Shown one piece after another: positions 12,630 to 20,995 of a DNA stretch of 64,000 bases; the first letter of the stretch is position 1; every line of letters starts with the position of its first letter. The notes under the pieces were generated by a model. The model did not search any database, was not told where the DNA came from, and saw nothing but the letters and a program-made list of their open reading frames with translations. The position numbers were made by a program, and so were the translations under genes. Source of the DNA: Phytobacter ursingii (GTDB lineage: Bacteria > Pseudomonadota > Gammaproteobacteria > Enterobacterales > Enterobacteriaceae); NCBI GenBank assembly GCA_901456055.1, contig CABDWT010000003.1, positions 424,135 through 488,134 of the forward strand, read 5' to 3'.

Positions 12630-13463
12630 TCAGGACAGGCGCAGTAAGATCGCACCCGCAGCGATGCCACAGGCCGCAACAATCCGTAATCCGGCGACCT
12701 TTTCTTTGAGCATTAAAAAGGCGAGCAGCGCGCCAAAGAGAATTGAGGTTTCGCGCAGCGCGGCGACTACGGCCAGTGGCGCCTGCGTCATCGCCCATAA
12801 CGCCAGCCCGTACGAGCCCATGGTGCCAATACCGCCCGGCAGCCCTTTTTTCCAGTTATTCGCCAGATAGTGCGAGACTTCACGACGGCGAGCGATCATC
12901 GCCCAGGCCAACAGGCAAAAACCGTTCATGAAAAACGTCCAGAGGGTGTAACCGAATGCGCTACCCGCAAGGCGTACGCCTGTGCCGTCCACCAGCGTAT
13001 ATCCGGCAATAAAACAGGAATTGAGTAGGGCAAGCCAGATTCCGCGCGTTGAACTGTGACGACCGTTACAGGCCATGGCAAGAATAGAGAGGCAAATGAC
13101 CGCGATACCGAGCCAGGCAAAGGTGGATAATGTATCACCCAACAACAGAACGCTTATCAAGGCCACCAGTAGCGGTGCGGTGCCGCGCATCAACGGATAG
13201 GTCTGACTCATATCGGAAACCTGATACGTTTTAGCGACCAGTACCGTATAGACAACCTGTAACAGGCAGGAAACGGCGAGATAAGGCGCGCTGGCGAGCG
13301 AGGGCTGCGGTGAGAAAGGCAACATGACCAGGGCGATTAACGCCGCAGAGCCGCTGACGCAGATGGCGGAATAGAGTTTATCGCTGCCCGCTTTAACAAT
13401 GGCGTTCCAGCTCGCATGCAGAAGGGCGGCAAACAGCAGAATACAAAAAACAGTAACAGTCAT
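12630..13463 (-). CDS. EamA/DMT-family membrane transporter
   Basis: Drug/metabolite-transporter superfamily protein, 277 residues, with about ten hydrophobic segments made of two EamA repeats. A charged cytoplasmic loop (RRREVSHYLANNWKKG) precedes the last four helices. Such proteins usually export small metabolites; the substrate cannot be read from sequence. It stands alone between emrD and tisB, both on the same strand, with a 175-bp gap to emrD. I do not recognise a standard gene name. Confidence 0.78.
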   Translation of the reverse strand: MTVTVFCILLFAALLHASWNAIVKAGSDKLYSAICVSGSAALIALVMLPFSPQPSLASAPYLAVSCLLQVVYTVLVAKTYQVSDMSQTYPLMRGTAPLLVALISVLLLGDTLSTFAWLGIAVICLSILAMACNGRHSSTRGIWLALLNSCFIAGYTLVDGTGVRLAGSAFGYTLWTFFMNGFCLLAWAMIARRREVSHYLANNWKKGLPGGIGTMGSYGLALWAMTQAPLAVVAALRETSILFGALLAFLMLKEKVAGLRIVAACGIAAGAILLRLS

Positions 13464-13559
13464 GAGTACGCAGTGTCAGTGGGCGGCGTAAAAACGTACC
13501 ATGAAAGCGGCGATCGGAGCGACTATTCTGTGCGATGAGGAAACTGCCAGTGATTATTA

Positions 13560-13586
13560 AAGAGGGGCGGTTGCCCGCCCCTCTTA
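13560..13586 (-). terminator. tisB transcript terminator
   Basis: AAGAGGGGCGG, a three-base loop and CCCGCCCCTCTT form a strong GC-rich hairpin 20 bases after the tisB stop. On the minus strand it is followed by TTAATAATC, a modest T-rich tail. Confidence 0.75.
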
Positions 13587-13605
13587 GGTACGACTTGAAC
13601 CTGAT

Positions 13606-13695
13606 TTACCGCAGTAATTTCAGGACAGCTTCAAGCAGTTGCAGCAAGGCAACTATGAGTTTCAGGATAAGGATAACCATATCCATTTCGCCCAT
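13606..13695 (-). CDS. tisB: SOS-induced membrane toxin TisB
   Basis: A 29-residue hydrophobic peptide starting MGEMDMVILILKLIVALLQ and ending AVLKLLR. E. coli TisB is also 29 residues and shares the ILILKLIVA, LQLL and AVLK core. It inserts in the inner membrane, lowers proton motive force and promotes dormancy after DNA damage. The ATG is preceded by GGAGAAGCGT. The gene lies between emrD and ivbL as in E. coli, with a LexA box upstream and the IstR-1 antitoxin RNA beyond it. It is far too short for ordinary gene callers. The first four residues differ from E. coli, and a start at the second methionine is possible. Confidence 0.92.
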   Translation of the reverse strand: MGEMDMVILILKLIVALLQLLEAVLKLLR

Positions 13696-13763
13696 ACGCT
13701 TCTCCTTTGGCAAGGAGCACGACCGGCTGGCGTACCTTTCCGCTGCCTGTAACCAGCCGTTTT

Positions 13764-13784
13764 GTTGGCGTAACACAGTGTGCT
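13764..13784 (-). promoter_or_regulatory. IstR-1 target site in the tisB leader
   Basis: The plus strand here reads GTTGGCGTAACACAGTGTGC followed by T, matching the 5' end of IstR-1 at 14013-14033 in 20 of 21 bases. Because tisB is read from the other strand, its mRNA carries the complement and can pair with IstR-1. In E. coli this pairing blocks the ribosome standby site and leads to RNase III cleavage. The site lies roughly 95-115 nt into the predicted tisB mRNA. Confidence 0.88.
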
Positions 13785-13885
13785 CTCAAGGGGTTAAGGC
13801 ACTGACGGCACCACCCGTTTCAGCCAGGACTTAATGTGCGCCCGTATCATTGCGGTCCCTCATACACACCGTGGTCGGCAAGACC

Positions 13886-13915
13886 ATTATAAATTCATAC
13901 TGTAAATATATACAG
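13886..13915 (-). promoter_or_regulatory. LexA box and promoter of tisB
   Basis: CTGTAAATATATACAG at 13900-13915 is an exact CTGT-N8-ACAG LexA site. On the minus strand TATAAT occupies 13891-13886, placing the LexA box over the -35 area and the start of transcription near 13879, about 185 nt before the tisB ATG. This predicts tight SOS control. Confidence 0.9.
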
Positions 13916-14012
13916 TTATTTCTGGACGAAATTTGCACCCTGTTCCATACTCAAACTGCTCATCGTGTGCGCATAATTTGCGCACAGGGTTAATTGATCG
14001 TATAGTTTCACT

Positions 14013-14092
14013 GTTGACGTAACACAGTGTGCTTGCGGCTACCAACCGCAAAAACCTGCTAAAAACCTCGCTCCGGCGGGGTTTTTTGTTTT
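14013..14092 (+). ncRNA. istR: IstR-1 antitoxin small RNA
   Basis: The RNA begins GTTGACGTAACACAGTGTGC, as in E. coli IstR-1, and ends in an intrinsic terminator with stem ACCTCGCTCCGGCGGGGT and a T tract around 14064-14092. A -10 box TATAGT at 14001-14006 puts the start at about 14013. It is divergent from tisB, is made constitutively in E. coli and inhibits tisB translation by base pairing. The longer, SOS-controlled IstR-2 would start upstream at the LexA site and share this terminator. Confidence 0.9.
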
Positions 14093-14216
14093 TATTGTCT
14101 GATTATTAAAATGTGATCTGCGACGCATATTGCTGTTGCGACGTAAAAACCGGTTGTCCAAATGCCATTCCTGTGTTTGTATGAATCCTGTTAATTATTC
14201 AAACACGAGTCCCCTA

Positions 14217-14315
14217 ATGAACGCTTCCACTATGACGATGAACCTACTAAAAACCGCGCATAACGCCGCGGTGGTCGTCGTGCGTGTGGTGGTGGTCGTC
14301 GGCAATGCGCCGTAG
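14217..14315 (+). CDS. ivbL: ilvBN leader peptide IvbL
   Basis: A 32-residue leader peptide that begins MNASTMTMNLLKTAHNAA and then has nine valine codons in two runs split by one arginine, ending GNAP, as in E. coli IvbL. Ribosome stalling on the Val codons when charged tRNA-Val is short prevents the attenuator hairpin just downstream and lets ilvBN be transcribed. The ATG at 14217 was chosen to match the known leader; an in-frame ATG further upstream exists but has no support. Confidence 0.94.
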   Translation: MNASTMTMNLLKTAHNAAVVVVRVVVVVGNAP

Positions 14316-14338
14316 GGACTGGAACAACACACGATTCC

Positions 14339-14375
14339 AAAACCCCGCCGGCGCAAACCGGCGGGGTTTTTCGTT
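14339..14375 (+). terminator. ilvBN attenuator
   Basis: AACCCCGCCGG, loop and CCGGCGGGGTT followed by TTTTCGTT lies 24 bases after ivbL and 44 bases before ilvB. It is the rho-independent attenuator that responds to valine (and leucine) supply through ivbL. Confidence 0.93.
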
Positions 14376-14418
14376 CTAACCCTCCCGGAAAGTCGGCCCA
14401 GAAGAAAAGGACTGGAGC

Positions 14419-16104
14419 ATGGCAAGTTCGGGCATAACACAAACGACACGCTTTACCGGCGCACAGTTGATCGTTCATTTACTGGAACGTCAGGGCATTA
14501 CCACGGTAGCGGGTATTCCTGGCGGGACCGTTCTCCCGCTGTATGACGCTTTAAGTCAGAGTACGCAAATTCGCCACGTACTGGCGCGCCACGAGCAGGG
14601 CGCCGGGTTTATCGCCCAGGGCATGGCGCGTACCGAAGGTAAACCGGCCGTTTGTATGGCCTGTAGCGGACCCGGCGCCACCAACCTGGTGACCGCCATC
14701 GCCGATGCGCGTCTCGATTCCATCCCGCTGGTGTGTATCACCGGACAGGTGCCTGCCTCCATGATCGGCACCGATGCGTTCCAGGAAGTCGACACTTACG
14801 GCATCTCTATCCCCATCACTAAGCACAATTACCTGGTCCGTAATATCGCCGAACTTCCGCAGGTGATAAGCGACGCGTTTCGTATTGCGCAATCCGGCCG
14901 TCCAGGCCCGGTGTGGATAGATATTCCTAAAGATGTTCAGACCGCGACCATCGAACTGAGTGAGCTGCCTGAGCCCGGCGGCAGAGCGCCTGCCCCGGCG
15001 TTTGATGCGAAAAGTGTTCAGGAAGCGGCGGCGATGATTAATGCCGCACAGCATCCGGTGCTGTACCTGGGCGGCGGGGTGATTAACGCGCCGGAACAGG
15101 TGCGCGCACTGGCGGAAAAAGCGAATCTGCCGACCACCATGACCTTAATGGCGCTGGGAATGTTGCCAAAAGCACATCCGCTGTCACTGGGGATGCTGGG
15201 CATGCACGGCGCTCGCAGCACCAACTTTATTCTGCAAGAGTCTGATTTATTAGTGGTTCTTGGTGCGCGTTTTGATGACCGGGCTATTGGGAAAACCGAG
15301 CAGTTCTGCCCGAACGCGAAAATCATCCATGTTGATATTGATAAGGCGGAGCTGGGTAAAATCAAGCAGCCGCACGTTGCCATTCAGGGCGATGTGGGTG
15401 AAGTGCTGGCGCAGTTGCTGCCGCAAATTGATGCGCAGCCGCGTGAGGCGTGGCGTGGTCTGGTGGCGCAACTGCAGCAGGAATTCCCGTCTGCCATTCC
15501 GCAGGGTGGCGACCCGCTGACCCATTACGGGCTGATTAATGCCGTTGCCGCCTGCGTTGATGATGAGGCGATTATCTCCACCGATGTGGGCCAGCACCAG
15601 ATGTGGACCGCACAGGCCTATCCGCTCAATCGTCCGCGTCAGTGGCTGACCTCCGGCGGGCTGGGTACCATGGGCTTCGGGCTGCCCGCGGCAGTCGGTG
15701 CCGCACTGGCGAACCCGCAACGCAAAGTTATCTGCTTTTCCGGCGACGGTAGCCTGATGATGAACATTCAGGAGATGGCCACCGCCGCAGAAAATAATCT
15801 GGATGTGAAAATCATCCTGATGAACAACGAAGCGTTAGGCCTGGTGCATCAGCAGCAGAGCCTGTTTTACAAGCAGGGCGTATTCGCAGCGACCTATCCT
15901 GGGATGATTAACTTTATGCAGATTGCCGCCGGTTTTGGCCTGCAAACCTGTGATCTTAACAACGAAGCTGATCCGCATGCCGCGCTGCAGGCGATCATCG
16001 CTCGTCCGGGGCCGGCGCTCATCCATGTGCGTATCGACGCCGAAGAAAAAGTGTATCCGATGGTGCCGCCGGGTGCGGCAAATACTGAAATGGTGGGGGA
16101 ATAA
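14419..16104 (+). CDS. ilvB: Acetolactate synthase I large subunit
   Basis: Catalytic subunit of acetohydroxyacid synthase I, the first common step of valine, leucine and isoleucine synthesis: condensation of two pyruvates (or pyruvate and 2-oxobutyrate) with ThDP, Mg and FAD. 561 residues, one short of E. coli. The ThDP-activating glutamate is Glu59 in RHEQGAG; the metal/ThDP motif GDGS..NN is in GDGSLMMNIQEMATAAENN. It has a GAAAAGGACTGGAGC ribosome region and is separated by 3 bases from ilvN. Attenuation by ivbL is evident upstream. Confidence 0.97.
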   Translation: MASSGITQTTRFTGAQLIVHLLERQGITTVAGIPGGTVLPLYDALSQSTQIRHVLARHEQGAGFIAQGMARTEGKPAVCMACSGPGATNLVTAIADARLDSIPLVCITGQVPASMIGTDAFQEVDTYGISIPITKHNYLVRNIAELPQVISDAFRIAQSGRPGPVWIDIPKDVQTATIELSELPEPGGRAPAPAFDAKSVQEAAAMINAAQHPVLYLGGGVINAPEQVRALAEKANLPTTMTLMALGMLPKAHPLSLGMLGMHGARSTNFILQESDLLVVLGARFDDRAIGKTEQFCPNAKIIHVDIDKAELGKIKQPHVAIQGDVGEVLAQLLPQIDAQPREAWRGLVAQLQQEFPSAIPQGGDPLTHYGLINAVAACVDDEAIISTDVGQHQMWTAQAYPLNRPRQWLTSGGLGTMGFGLPAAVGAALANPQRKVICFSGDGSLMMNIQEMATAAENNLDVKIILMNNEALGLVHQQQSLFYKQGVFAATYPGMINFMQIAAGFGLQTCDLNNEADPHAALQAIIARPGPALIHVRIDAEEKVYPMVPPGAANTEMVGE

Positions 16105-16107
16105 GCC

Positions 16108-16398
16108 ATGCAACAGACAGTTTCTGATAACGTCATTCTTGAACTTACCGTACGTAACCATCCGGGGGTGATGACACACGTCTGTGGCCTGTTTGCCCGT
16201 CGCGCATTTAACGTGGAAGGCATTCTCTGCTTGCCCATTAAAGACAGCGAGCACAGCCGCATCTGGCTACTGGTCAATGACGATCAGCGCCTGGAGCAGA
16301 TGATAAGCCAGATTGAAAAGCTGGAAGACGTGGTGCAGGTCGTACGCAATCAGTCGTCGCCGGGGATGTTCAACAAACTGGCGGTCTTCTTCGAGTAA
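16108..16398 (+). CDS. ilvN: Acetolactate synthase I small regulatory subunit
   Basis: Regulatory subunit that makes the IlvB enzyme sensitive to valine, 96 residues. It is one ACT domain, with the conserved start [20 protein letters not shown] and [10 protein letters not shown]. It lies 3 bases after ilvB in the same operon. In E. coli uhpA follows ilvN; here the deo genes do. Confidence 0.97.
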   Translation: MQQTVSDNVILELTVRNHPGVMTHVCGLFARRAFNVEGILCLPIKDSEHSRIWLLVNDDQRLEQMISQIEKLEDVVQVVRNQSSPGMFNKLAVFFE

Positions 16399-16405
16399 GG
16401 TGAAA

Positions 16406-16430
16406 ACAGGCCCGCTTAGCGGGCTTGTTC
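16406..16430. terminator. Convergent terminator between ilvN and deoQ
   Basis: AGGCCCGCTTAGCGGGCTTGTTCG forms a short GC hairpin 8 bases past ilvN and overlapping the last codons of deoQ. Both transcripts could end here. Confidence 0.6.
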
Positions 16431-17210
16431 GTTTTCTGAGTCCGGCGTAATCACTTTCACAAACCCGTTGCGGCAGTGCGCCGGGTACTCTGCCGGAAGC
16501 GGACGATCGCTGATAAGCACGTCGAACCCGGAAAGGGGCGCAATACTCGCCGGAGCCACTTCATCAAACAAGGCGTAGCGTGCCAGCAGGATTTTACGCA
16601 TGCCGTGTGCCATCGCCTTTCGCTTCATCGGTAAATCATCCAGGTTAAACCAGGTCACGCCGTGGTGTTCATGCACGCCGCTGGCGGAAATAAACACTTT
16701 GCGTGGGTTTAATGAATCTAAAAGCGACGGGTTGTTCGGATCGTAAAAGGCATCGCTTTTGGCACGCCAGGTACCGCCGCATAACATGGCCGTTGCGTTA
16801 GGTTTGGCGGTGAGCGCGACAAACACCTGGTGGGAGTAACAGATGCCAGTAAACGTGATGTCGTCCGGGATCATGCTGATAACCAGCGGCATTTCCGGCC
16901 CGTTGTCGAAAAAAACCAGGTCGTTTTCGCTGACCAGCCCTGCGGCGAGGATAGCAATAGGCAAATCATCGCGATGATGCGTCCGAACAGTGGGCTGGGG
17001 AGCCGCGGCGGGGGCAGTGGGTTTGTTCACCATTACGATATAGCCGCCCAGCAGCGCCAGCGGCAGCGGTTCGTCATCCTGGCTAAAGTCTCTGCGAATG
17101 GTCATCACCGACACTTCCAGCATGCGCGCGGCGTCTTTTAAGTGGATTCGATCGGTCTTCTTGAGTAATTCAACCAGACGCCGGATGCGCTCTTTTTGCT
17201 TTGTTTCCAC
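16416..17210 (-). CDS. deoQ: DeoR-family repressor DeoQ of deoxyribose genes
   Basis: DeoR-type regulator, 264 residues, that resembles E. coli DeoR from METKQKERIRRLVELLKK onwards. The helix-turn-helix is HLKDAARMLEVSVMTIRRDF; a phosphosugar-isomerase-like effector domain follows. It differs from DeoR by an Ala/Pro-rich insertion near residue 70. Its divergent neighbours are a sugar kinase, a FucP-like permease and a DUF4432 protein, the deoQKPX arrangement known from Salmonella. It should repress deoKPX and itself through the palindrome at 17412-17431 and the half site at 17249-17256. Confidence 0.87.
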   Translation of the reverse strand: METKQKERIRRLVELLKKTDRIHLKDAARMLEVSVMTIRRDFSQDDEPLPLALLGGYIVMVNKPTAPAAAPQPTVRTHHRDDLPIAILAAGLVSENDLVFFDNGPEMPLVISMIPDDITFTGICYSHQVFVALTAKPNATAMLCGGTWRAKSDAFYDPNNPSLLDSLNPRKVFISASGVHEHHGVTWFNLDDLPMKRKAMAHGMRKILLARYALFDEVAPASIAPLSGFDVLISDRPLPAEYPAHCRNGFVKVITPDSENEQAR

Positions 17211-17248
17211 TCTTTTCTCCGCACTGATTCGGACTTGTGTGTTTCAAA

Positions 17249-17256
17249 AGTAACAT
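17249..17256. promoter_or_regulatory. Half-site of the DeoQ operator near deoQ
   Basis: AGTAACAT, identical to one arm of the palindrome at 17412-17431, lies 38 bases upstream of the deoQ start. It may be an auxiliary site for autoregulation or looping. Confidence 0.4.
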
Positions 17257-17400
17257 TTCCCATCGCGCAGGAACACGTAATGATATCAACACTATAATCC
17301 TGTTAGCCGCTAAATAAAAGTGACGGCGCACCGGATGTCGGGGATTTGGGGGAGGATAACGGCGAAGAATTATGATGCGCTAATCGCGATCATGGTCACA

Positions 17401-17442
17401 AATGATACTAAAGTAACATGATAATGTTACTATAATATCATT
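17401..17442. promoter_or_regulatory. Palindromic operator upstream of deoK
   Basis: AGTAACATGATAATGTTACT at 17412-17431 is an inverted repeat with perfect 8-base arms. It is flanked by a second pair of arms, AATGATA (17401-17407) and TATCATT (17436-17442). It lies 41 bases before the deoK start, a good repressor position. DeoQ is the obvious ligand. Confidence 0.7.
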
Positions 17443-17472
17443 GTTATGTGATTGTTTCTGAGAGGTAGTAAA

Positions 17473-18393
17473 ATGGATATCGCAGTCATCGGCTCCAACA
17501 TGGTGGATCTCATCACCTATACCAACCAGATGCCGAAAGAGGGAGAAACCCTGGAAGCCCCTGCCTTTAAAATCGGCTGCGGTGGTAAAGGGGCCAATCA
17601 GGCGGTGGCCGCCGCTAAAATGAATTCGAAAGTGATGATGTTGACCAAGGTGGGTGACGATATCTTTGCGGACAACACCATTCGTAACCTGGAGTCCTGG
17701 GGCATTAACACCACCTATGTCGAGAAAGTTCCCTGTACCAGTAGCGGCGTTGCGCCGATTTTTGTGAACCCCAACTCCAGCAACAGTATTCTAATTATTA
17801 AAGGTGCTAATAAATTTCTCTCACCGGAAGATATTGATCGCGCCGCGGAAGATTTGAAAAAGTGTCAATTAATTGTCCTGCAACTGGAAGTGCAATTAGA
17901 GACGGTCTATCACGCCATTGAATTTGGTAAAAAACACGGCATCAAAGTGTTATTAAACCCGGCACCGGCACTGCGTGAGCTGGATATGACCTACGCCTGT
18001 AAATGCGATTTCTTTATTCCAAATGAGACCGAACTTGAAATTCTGACCGGTATGCCGGTGGATACCTACGATAATATTCGTACGGCGGCACGAAGCCTGA
18101 TTGATAATGGACTGAACAATATCATCGTGACCATGGGTGAAAAGGGCGCATTATGGATGACCCGCGAACGCGAAGTTCACGTTCCGGCGCACAAGGTCAA
18201 CGCCATTGATACCAGCGGTGCAGGCGATGCCTTTATCGGCTGTTTCGCCCACTACTATGTCCAGGGCGGCGATGTCGAAGCGGCCATGAAAAAAGCCGCG
18301 CTGTTCGCTGCCTTTAGCGTGACCGGCAAAGGCACACAATCGTCTTACCCCAGCATTGAACAATTTAATGAGTACCTGGCTTTACATGAATAA
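17473..18393 (+). CDS. deoK: Deoxyribokinase
   Basis: PfkB-family kinase predicted to phosphorylate 2-deoxy-D-ribose to its 5-phosphate, feeding DeoC aldolase. 306 residues from the ATG at 17473 (GAGAGGTAG upstream). PfkB signature 1 is GCGGKGANQA and signature 2 is DTSGAGDAF with the catalytic Asp252. On sequence alone ribokinase would be possible; the FucP-type permease, DUF4432 gene and DeoR-type repressor around it match the Salmonella deoQKPX locus. Confidence 0.88.
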   Translation: MDIAVIGSNMVDLITYTNQMPKEGETLEAPAFKIGCGGKGANQAVAAAKMNSKVMMLTKVGDDIFADNTIRNLESWGINTTYVEKVPCTSSGVAPIFVNPNSSNSILIIKGANKFLSPEDIDRAAEDLKKCQLIVLQLEVQLETVYHAIEFGKKHGIKVLLNPAPALRELDMTYACKCDFFIPNETELEILTGMPVDTYDNIRTAARSLIDNGLNNIIVTMGEKGALWMTREREVHVPAHKVNAIDTSGAGDAFIGCFAHYYVQGGDVEAAMKKAALFAAFSVTGKGTQSSYPSIEQFNEYLALHE

Positions 18394-18483
18394 TAACCGC
18401 TGAGTTTATTTCGTAGCAGGCATATCACTGCCTGCTACCAGAAATAAAACAGTGATAAACCCTGCACATTGAAAGGTAGCACT

Positions 18484-19800
18484 ATGAACGAAAAAAATAT
18501 CGTTCAGATGCCCGATGGGTATCTGAATAAAACACCTTTGTTCCAGTTTATTTTGTTATCCTGTTTATTTCCGTTATGGGGATGCGCCGCTGCGTTAAAT
18601 GATATTCTCATTACGCAATTTAAAAGCGTATTCTCATTGAGTAATTTTGCCTCTGCATTAGTGCAGAGCGCATTTTATGGCGGTTATTTCTTAATTGCCA
18701 TTCCTGCTTCTCTGGTTATTAAAAAGAGCAGTTATAAAATTGCCATATTAATTGGGCTGACGCTTTATATCGTCGGCTGTTCACTGTTCTTCCCGGCTTC
18801 GCATATGGCGACCTATACCATGTTCCTGGCGGCAATCTTTGCGATTGCGATTGGGCTGAGTTTTCTTGAAACCGCAGCCAATACCTACAGCTCGATGCTG
18901 GGGCCAAAATCACATGCGACTCTGCGCCTGAACATCAGCCAGACCTTCTACCCGATTGGCGCGGCGGCAGGCATTTTGCTCGGTAAGTATCTGGTCTTCT
19001 CCGAAGGCGAGAGTCTGCAAAAACAGATGACGGGGATGACGCCTGAGCAGATCCACAACTTTAAAGTGCTGATGCTCGAAAACACCCTTGAGCCGTATAA
19101 GTACATGATTATGGTGCTGGTGGTTGTCATGGCGCTGTTTATGTTCACCCGCTTCCCCAAATGCAAAGTGGCGCAAACGGAAACCCATAAACGGCCGACC
19201 GCCATGGAGACACTGCGTTATCTGGCACAGAATGCCCGTTTTCGCCGTGGTATCGTCGCGCAATTCTTGTATGTCGGTATGCAAGTGGCGGTGTGGTCTT
19301 TCACCATTCGTCTGGCGCTGGAACTGGGTGATATCAACGAACGCGATGCGTCAAACTTTATGGTCTACAGCTTTGCCTGTTTCTTTATTGGCAAGTTTGT
19401 CGCCAATATCCTGATGACGCGGTTTAACCCGGCCAGGGTGTTGATTCTCTACTCCGTGATTGGCGCGCTGTTCCTGGCGTATGTGGCGCTGGCCCCGAGC
19501 TTTAGCGCCGTGTACGTGGCAGTAGCGGTCAGTATTCTGTTTGGGCCGTGCTGGGCGACCATCTATGCGGGCACTCTTGATACCGTGGATAACGAACATA
19601 CGGAAATGGCAGGCGCGGTCATTGTAATGGCGATTGTTGGCGCGGCGGTGGTCCCGGCTATTCAGGGCTATGTGGCGGATATGTTCCACTCGCTGCAACT
19701 GTCGTTCCTCGTTTCCATGCTGTGCTTTGTTTACGTTGGCGTCTATTTCTGGCGCGAAAGTCGAGTGCGTCGCGAACTGACCGAAGCGACCGCTTCCTGA
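18484..19800 (+). CDS. deoP: Deoxyribose permease DeoP (FucP-type MFS)
   Basis: Major-facilitator sugar-proton symporter of the fucose permease type, 438 residues from the ATG at 18484, which follows GAAAGG; a TTG at 18469 would extend it by five residues. About twelve hydrophobic segments are visible, and the family pattern FLETAANTYSSMLG lies near residue 130. It is 90 bases after deoK and 11 before deoX in one operon, and imports the sugar that DeoK phosphorylates. Confidence 0.88.
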   Translation: MNEKNIVQMPDGYLNKTPLFQFILLSCLFPLWGCAAALNDILITQFKSVFSLSNFASALVQSAFYGGYFLIAIPASLVIKKSSYKIAILIGLTLYIVGCSLFFPASHMATYTMFLAAIFAIAIGLSFLETAANTYSSMLGPKSHATLRLNISQTFYPIGAAAGILLGKYLVFSEGESLQKQMTGMTPEQIHNFKVLMLENTLEPYKYMIMVLVVVMALFMFTRFPKCKVAQTETHKRPTAMETLRYLAQNARFRRGIVAQFLYVGMQVAVWSFTIRLALELGDINERDASNFMVYSFACFFIGKFVANILMTRFNPARVLILYSVIGALFLAYVALAPSFSAVYVAVAVSILFGPCWATIYAGTLDTVDNEHTEMAGAVIVMAIVGAAVVPAIQGYVADMFHSLQLSFLVSMLCFVYVGVYFWRESRVRRELTEATAS

Positions 19801-19811
19801 GGAGAAGGACG

Positions 19812-20825
19812 ATGGCAACACGATTAACCCTGTGGCGCGAGCTGTTTAGCCAGCAGCCACGCACCTTACTGGCAAATGACGATTTTACCGTCACGGCGTT
19901 TCGCTACCCGAGCGGCGTGGAGGCCGTGCGGCTGGAAAATGCCCGTGGACATCTGGTCGTTCTGCCCTGGCTTGGGCAGATGATCTGGGATGCGAATTTC
20001 GACGGGCGCGACCTGACGATGCGCAACATGTTCAGCCAGCCCAAACCGGCGAATGTGATTGTTGAAACATACGGCTGTTTTGCTTTTCACTCCGGGCTGC
20101 TGGCGAACGGCTGTCCGTCGGCGGAAGATAGCCATGCGCTGCACGGCGAAATGGCCTGTGCCACCATGGATGAGGCGTGGCTGGAGCTCGACGGCGACTC
20201 GCTACGTCTGGCCGGACGCTATGAGTACGTGATGGGTTTTGGCGATCACTACCTGGCGCAACCGTCGGTTACGCTACACAAGGCGAGTGCGCTTTTTGAT
20301 ATCGCGATGGCGGTCACCAATCTGGCGTCGGTGCCGATGCCGCTGCAGTACATGTGCCATATGAATTACGCCTACGTGCCGCAGGCGACATTCAGCCAGA
20401 ATATCCCGGATGAAGCGCTCATGCTGCGTGAATCCATTCCGGCGCATGTGAAACCGACGGAACAGTGGCTGGCATTCAACCGCCGCGTACAGCAGGGCGA
20501 AGCGACGGTGAATGCGCTGACGGAGCCTGAATTCTACGACCCGGAAATCGTCTTCTTTGCCGACAGGCTTGATCGACACACTGATAAGCCCGAGTTTTGT
20601 ATGCATGCACCGGATGGCACTACCTTTGTGACGCGCTTTTCCAGTGAGCAGTTTAATTATGTCACGCGTTGGATCCTCTATAACGGCGACCAGCAGGTCG
20701 CGGCGTTTGCCCTTCCGGCAACCTGTCGGCCTGAGGGATTTCTGGCTGCGAAGCGCAGCGGCAGCTTGTTAAGCCTTGCGCCGCAGCAAACCCGCCAGTT
20801 TAGTGTAACCACAGGCATTGTCTGA
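19812..20825 (+). CDS. deoX: DeoX, DUF4432 aldose-epimerase-like protein
   Basis: Cytoplasmic protein of the DUF4432 family, related in fold to galactose mutarotases, 337 residues from the ATG at 19812 after GGAGAAGGA. It is the last gene of deoKPX. Its role is not established; a mutarotase or deoxyribose-handling role is plausible because histidines (FAFHSG, ALHGEM) sit as in epimerases. The assignment rests on gene order and family. Confidence 0.82.
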   Translation: MATRLTLWRELFSQQPRTLLANDDFTVTAFRYPSGVEAVRLENARGHLVVLPWLGQMIWDANFDGRDLTMRNMFSQPKPANVIVETYGCFAFHSGLLANGCPSAEDSHALHGEMACATMDEAWLELDGDSLRLAGRYEYVMGFGDHYLAQPSVTLHKASALFDIAMAVTNLASVPMPLQYMCHMNYAYVPQATFSQNIPDEALMLRESIPAHVKPTEQWLAFNRRVQQGEATVNALTEPEFYDPEIVFFADRLDRHTDKPEFCMHAPDGTTFVTRFSSEQFNYVTRWILYNGDQQVAAFALPATCRPEGFLAAKRSGSLLSLAPQQTRQFSVTTGIV

Positions 20826-20836
20826 TCGTCTTATCT

Positions 20837-20861
20837 GAGCCCGGTTCGCCGGGCTTTTCTG
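20837..20861 (+). terminator. Terminator after deoX
   Basis: AGCCCGG, TTCG loop, CCGGGCT and a TTTTCT tail form a standard intrinsic terminator 12 bases after deoX. Confidence 0.88.
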
Positions 20862-20995
20862 TCCGTTCTCATCAATAAAATCAGCCATCTGCGTGATCCT
20901 CTGCGCCACGGAAAATCAGTAAGCTCACTCTTCGACTGTCCATTTTGTGCATTTTGACTTTATGATGTGCCTCCTGAGATGTGGCGGGAGCTTTC

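Noticed and set aside
14195-14449. Minus-strand frame over ivbL
   Set aside because: Thr/Arg runs are simply the complement of the valine codons of the leader peptide.
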